A stretch of DNA of 64,000 nt, from NCBI GenBank assembly GCA_035610835.1, contig CM069443.1, positions 60,453,980-60,517,979 on the forward strand. The letters are read 5' to 3'. This DNA comes from Ophiura sarsii (Eukaryota; Echinodermata; Ophiuroidea; Amphilepidida; Ophiuridae). Shown in pieces: positions 61,058 through 64,000 of the stretch. How positions within the stretch are numbered: position 1 is the first letter of the stretch; every line of letters begins with the position of its first letter. The position numbers were made by a program, and so were the translations under genes. The notes beneath the pieces were generated by a model. It made no database searches and was not told the DNA's origin. It saw nothing but the letters and a program-made list of their open reading frames with translations.

Positions 61058-61227
61058 CAGGCCCGTAAGAAGGGGGGGGGGGCGATGGTGACGATCGCCC
61101 CCCCCTTTGAAAATTTGAAAATTTTCCCCGGAATATTTGTACACAGATGAAAAAAATATTTGACTCACAATTTTTTTAATTTTAAAACGCCCCCCCCCCC
61201 CTTTGAAAAAAGTGTCTTGCGGCCCTG
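61058..61227. mobile_element. MITE with CAGGGCCG ends inserted in a SINE
   Basis: The left end CAGGCCCGTAAGAAGGGGGG and the inverted right end CAGGGCCGCAAGACACTTTT form imperfect repeats. CATGC directly flanks both sides (61053-61057 and 61228-61232). The interior contains runs of G and C. Confidence 0.7.
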
Positions 61228-61469
61228 CATGCGGGGTGACATAAGCACACTGCATCGTAGTAATTCGTAGTAGGCCTACTCAAAGAGGGTTAATAAATCA
61301 CAGTCTCAACTTCTGCTACTGTATTAAAATGGGCACAATATTTAGTCTTTATAAACTTCAATACTTGTGTGGAAGGTCACACAATGAAGTTCAATTTATC
61401 AATACATTTTAGTCAAGTGTAGGCCTTTTGCATCAGGGGTGCAATTCCTTAGAATCCGAATGACTAAAC

Positions 61470-61622
61470 AATAAGATATCGTCAATCGGAAAAAAATCCA
61501 TTGATATCCTTTTCTGTTGCATTGTGGGATTGAAAAGGGACAAAATATGCCCCCTTTTCTATCCCACAATGCATCAGAGAAGGATAATCAATGGATTTGT
61601 TCGATTGGCGATAAGACTTATT
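61470..61622. repeat. Foldback (long hairpin) sequence
   Basis: Arms of about 65 bp, both reading AATAAG inward and sharing 'aaatccattgat' and 'tgcattgtgggat', are inverted around 'gacaaaatatgcccc'. The structure is typical of a small MITE. Confidence 0.8.
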
Positions 61623-62841
61623 GATTATGACTTTTATTTAATCAATTCATGAGCATTACCATCAACCAGACATAGATTCTAAATTTCAGCTGCAGAATAG
61701 AACAGCAGGAATTTGATTTTGGATTGGCCCAAATTTTGTATTATGAATGGCTTGAAGAATCTGTAAACTGTAATCACAACAAAATTTGTTGATCCGAGCA
61801 TCACAATCCAAGCGCTCGCGTTCATCCCAAGGTTGAACGCAGTCTTGCGATGCACTGCAATTCAAAACAATGTGCACATAACGCTGTCGCAAATACAATA
61901 CAACTTATAGTCCCGTATTACGGGACTCTGTGCGAGTGAAATTGCTTTATACCCCACCTGTCCAGGGCTCAAAATACACAGGGCGAAGGGCTATTATTAG
62001 CCCCCCAGTTGACACATAATACTAATAGCCCTCTAAAAAAAGGTTGGCTTGTGGTAAGATGTACTAAAACTACCTACACTAAGTCTACAGGGCTACTTCT
62101 GACAGAACTTAGCAGTCATTGAAGCCCAACAAATATTTTAATTTTTAACCCCTGCCCGCGCCCCTCTGACCCATGAAAGTGATACAATAGGATGGCGCGG
62201 ACATACGGGACCTTGAGTTATTTTTAGCAAATTTGCTTGGCAACCAGTGTTTCAAAAGCAAAACATTCCATGCACGCACTAAACGCTGAGCGTTACGCAC
62301 TTGATTCGCAGTAGGCGCAATGTGCGGTTGCCGTAATTGATTGATCTGCGCAAGTTGCTTTTGTTTTTACCGGCATTTGATTGTTTTCACCGGCATGATG
62401 TAGGTCCGCCCCAACCTATAGGCAGGGGCGGACATCCGGGATTGTTAGAGACAACAAATTCCATTGTTTAGAAAATAACAACATACAGGTGCATTCGCCG
62501 GTGAAAATACTAAATTATTATAACAACTTGGTTTCACCGGCAAAATGAATTGTGTTCTGCTGTTTATAGTGTTAATGTTGTCACCCTGCGTCACCCTATA
62601 ATTGTGCTGGGAAAGAACCCAATAAATTGAAATTTGAATATATACTACTTAGCATTTATACATTTACATAAATACTGTGAAGAAATTATTCACATGTTAT
62701 GTTGTTGTTTATGTTTGTGTTACTGTTTGGCTTGACTCACTGGTGAAGTGAACTCTGACCTGACCTTGGAATTTATACATGGCGGTTTCGTCAGTTACTT
62801 TTTAGGTCGAGTTTTAGGGTTTGATTTGTACGTTTACTTAC

Positions 62842-63174
62842 ATATATAAGTCCAGAATAATATCTGTCCTTGAGATTATGGAGCACCGAGGCTTCATTTA
62901 GGCACGTCAATTCGGCCATGTCTTCAACTTTGTTGAATTTAGGGGGATTCATCTTTTGGATATCATCCTTGTGTACTGTTCGTTTTTTGTTGGTATCCAC
63001 AATTTCTACGGTCACTTCCTCCCCCTTTTCCGACTTGACACTGGCCGCGACAAAACCATGGTTTTCGTCGGGCACCCATATTAACTTCCTGGCAGTCCAT
63101 TCTGCTTGAGAAGCTGGATCGTTGATCTCCGTCCTATCTACAGACAGGAATTGTGAGGGGTCTCCGTCCGCCAT
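62842..63174 (-). CDS. MYH9/10/14: Non-muscle myosin II heavy chain, coding exon 1 (start exon)
   Basis: The 333-nt coding part begins at the ATG at 63172-63174 (context caaacATGG) with [20 protein letters not shown]. It contains the N-terminal SH3-like barrel of conventional myosin, with '[20 protein letters not shown]' and '[20 protein letters not shown]', then '[20 protein letters not shown]', and ends 'YYSGLIY' in phase 0 at a GTAAGT donor. The sequence is of the non-muscle/smooth-muscle class rather than sarcomeric. The protein is the motor subunit of contractile bipolar filaments in cytokinesis, adhesion and cell shape. The start is chosen because it opens the conserved N-terminus and no earlier in-frame ATG fits. 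Confidence 0.97.
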
Positions 63175-64000
63175 GTTTGAGTTTCCGTGTCAACTATCGA
63201 TAAATCGTACGGTGTTGCATGCACGCTGAGTGCCAACCAACTTCCCGAGAGAAAAAATGAGCACACAACCGCAACTTGTCAGCAGCTAAATCGATCGGTT
63301 ACAGGTTCCAAATCCAATCATAAATCCACAAGAACACTTCGACAGGTTTCAAAACTAAATTAAAACAACACGGATCAAAAAAGAACGTTTAGAAAGTTTC
63401 ACGGAAGGTCTTTCTTCCGTGTACAGTGGGTAATCCAGGAATGCTTCCACTGTGTGTGTATGTGCACACATACAGGCAATCGGTGTACAGCCGCCGCCCG
63501 CTTCGTGATTGATTGGTCACGTGATCCGGTAAATTAACCTCAAGTAAAAATGACACACCTCCTTACAGAAGCTTGTTTGTCCGTGTTTATGTTTATAATT
63601 TGATTAGGCCTGAATTAAAAACATCAATATTTATAGGATTAGTGATTAACAATAGTGTGTTCTAGTACACCATTAGCTAAAAACAATCAATGGACTAATT
63701 GTATTATAAATATAAGTAATGTCGCGTTCTAAGTAGACTTCCGGTTTGGGGATGTCATCCACATTCCACAGGTACAACTCATATTTCATACCTGTCATTC
63801 CATCGCATATATTATTGATCGGTTTGTCTGCTGCGGTGTGTTTTCAGAATTCAATGGAGGGGAGAAAAGTCACAAATAAGATGAATAAGAAAGCTGAGTG
63901 TCTCAGTCTATCTTGGGGAAGCTTGGTCTACCCAAAAGTACACATCCATGAATGAAGTCCAGGCAATCTGAAGGTCTCATGGCCATGAAATGTCTTTGCC
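63175..64000 (-). other. Upstream region of the myosin start codon
   Basis: It holds the 5' untranslated region and possibly a promoter. A candidate 3' splice site (cactcag, ending at 63226) preceded by a pyrimidine tract would mean that the first, non-coding exon lies further upstream. This is unresolved. No second gene was recognised to the right edge. Confidence 0.5.
63401..63745. promoter_or_regulatory. Candidate proximal promoter motifs
   Basis: An inverted ETS-type pair (ACGGAAG..CTTCCGT) lies at 63401-63420. An E-box TCACGTGA at 63517-63524 sits directly beside a minus-strand CCAAT box (63512-63516). A further ETS-type ACTTCCGGT is at 63737-63745. No TATA box is obvious. These motifs are common in housekeeping promoters, but their position relative to transcription start is unknown. 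Confidence 0.35.

Larger units (their letters stand above)
57711..62841 (-). other. Myosin intron 1 (5.1 kb)
   Basis: Lies between coding exons 1 and 2. It contains a SINE interrupted by a MITE, a foldback and a truncated MITE. The stretches 57711-59517, 59629-60837 and 61623-62841 show no gene; the last includes a small GTCCGCCCC hairpin at 62404-62433. Confidence 0.85.

Overview
The window is animal nuclear DNA: AT-rich, intron-dominated and packed with short transposons. Four spliced segments on the minus strand give the N-terminal half of a non-muscle myosin II motor head, most like the MYH9/10/14 (Drosophila zipper) type. A DIRS retrotransposon, tRNA-derived SINEs, very many TIR elements and frequent 'TAGGCCTA'-type words suggest an invertebrate deuterostome, perhaps an echinoderm or hemichordate. 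That placement is inference from general features, not a database match.

Gene layout (minus strand, read from high to low coordinates). The start codon and first coding exon lie at 62842-63174. A 5.1-kb intron follows, then exon 2 (57554-57710), a 32.6-kb intron, a 28-nt microexon (24877-24904), a 12.4-kb intron, and the P-loop exon (12315-12432). I see no further exon down to position 1, so the gene should continue beyond the left edge. All exon junctions have GT/AG ends and compatible phases (0, 1, 2, 0). Possible promoter motifs lie upstream of the start codon at 63.4-63.75 kb.

Nearly everything else is intronic transposon sequence. At 4478-11215 sits an essentially full-length DIRS-type element, with inverted terminal repeats, an internal complementary region, and decayed gag-like, RT/RNase H and tyrosine-recombinase genes. 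At 25334-29181 a 1.92-kb segment is tandemly duplicated almost without change. It carries a TTAA-ended MITE, itself interrupted by a 0.9-kb TIR element with five regularly spaced GGTAACACGYGTTAC palindromes. At 53955-56594 is a 2.64-kb element with about 540-bp terminal inverted repeats. More than a dozen MITEs, three tRNA-derived SINE or tRNA-like copies, an RTE-type LINE remnant, foldbacks, minisatellites and many poly-G/C runs fill the rest.

No operon, CRISPR or prokaryotic feature is present. The most unusual things are the palindrome-array element, the giant-TIR element, the intact DIRS architecture, and inverted repeats placed around or against the myosin exons.
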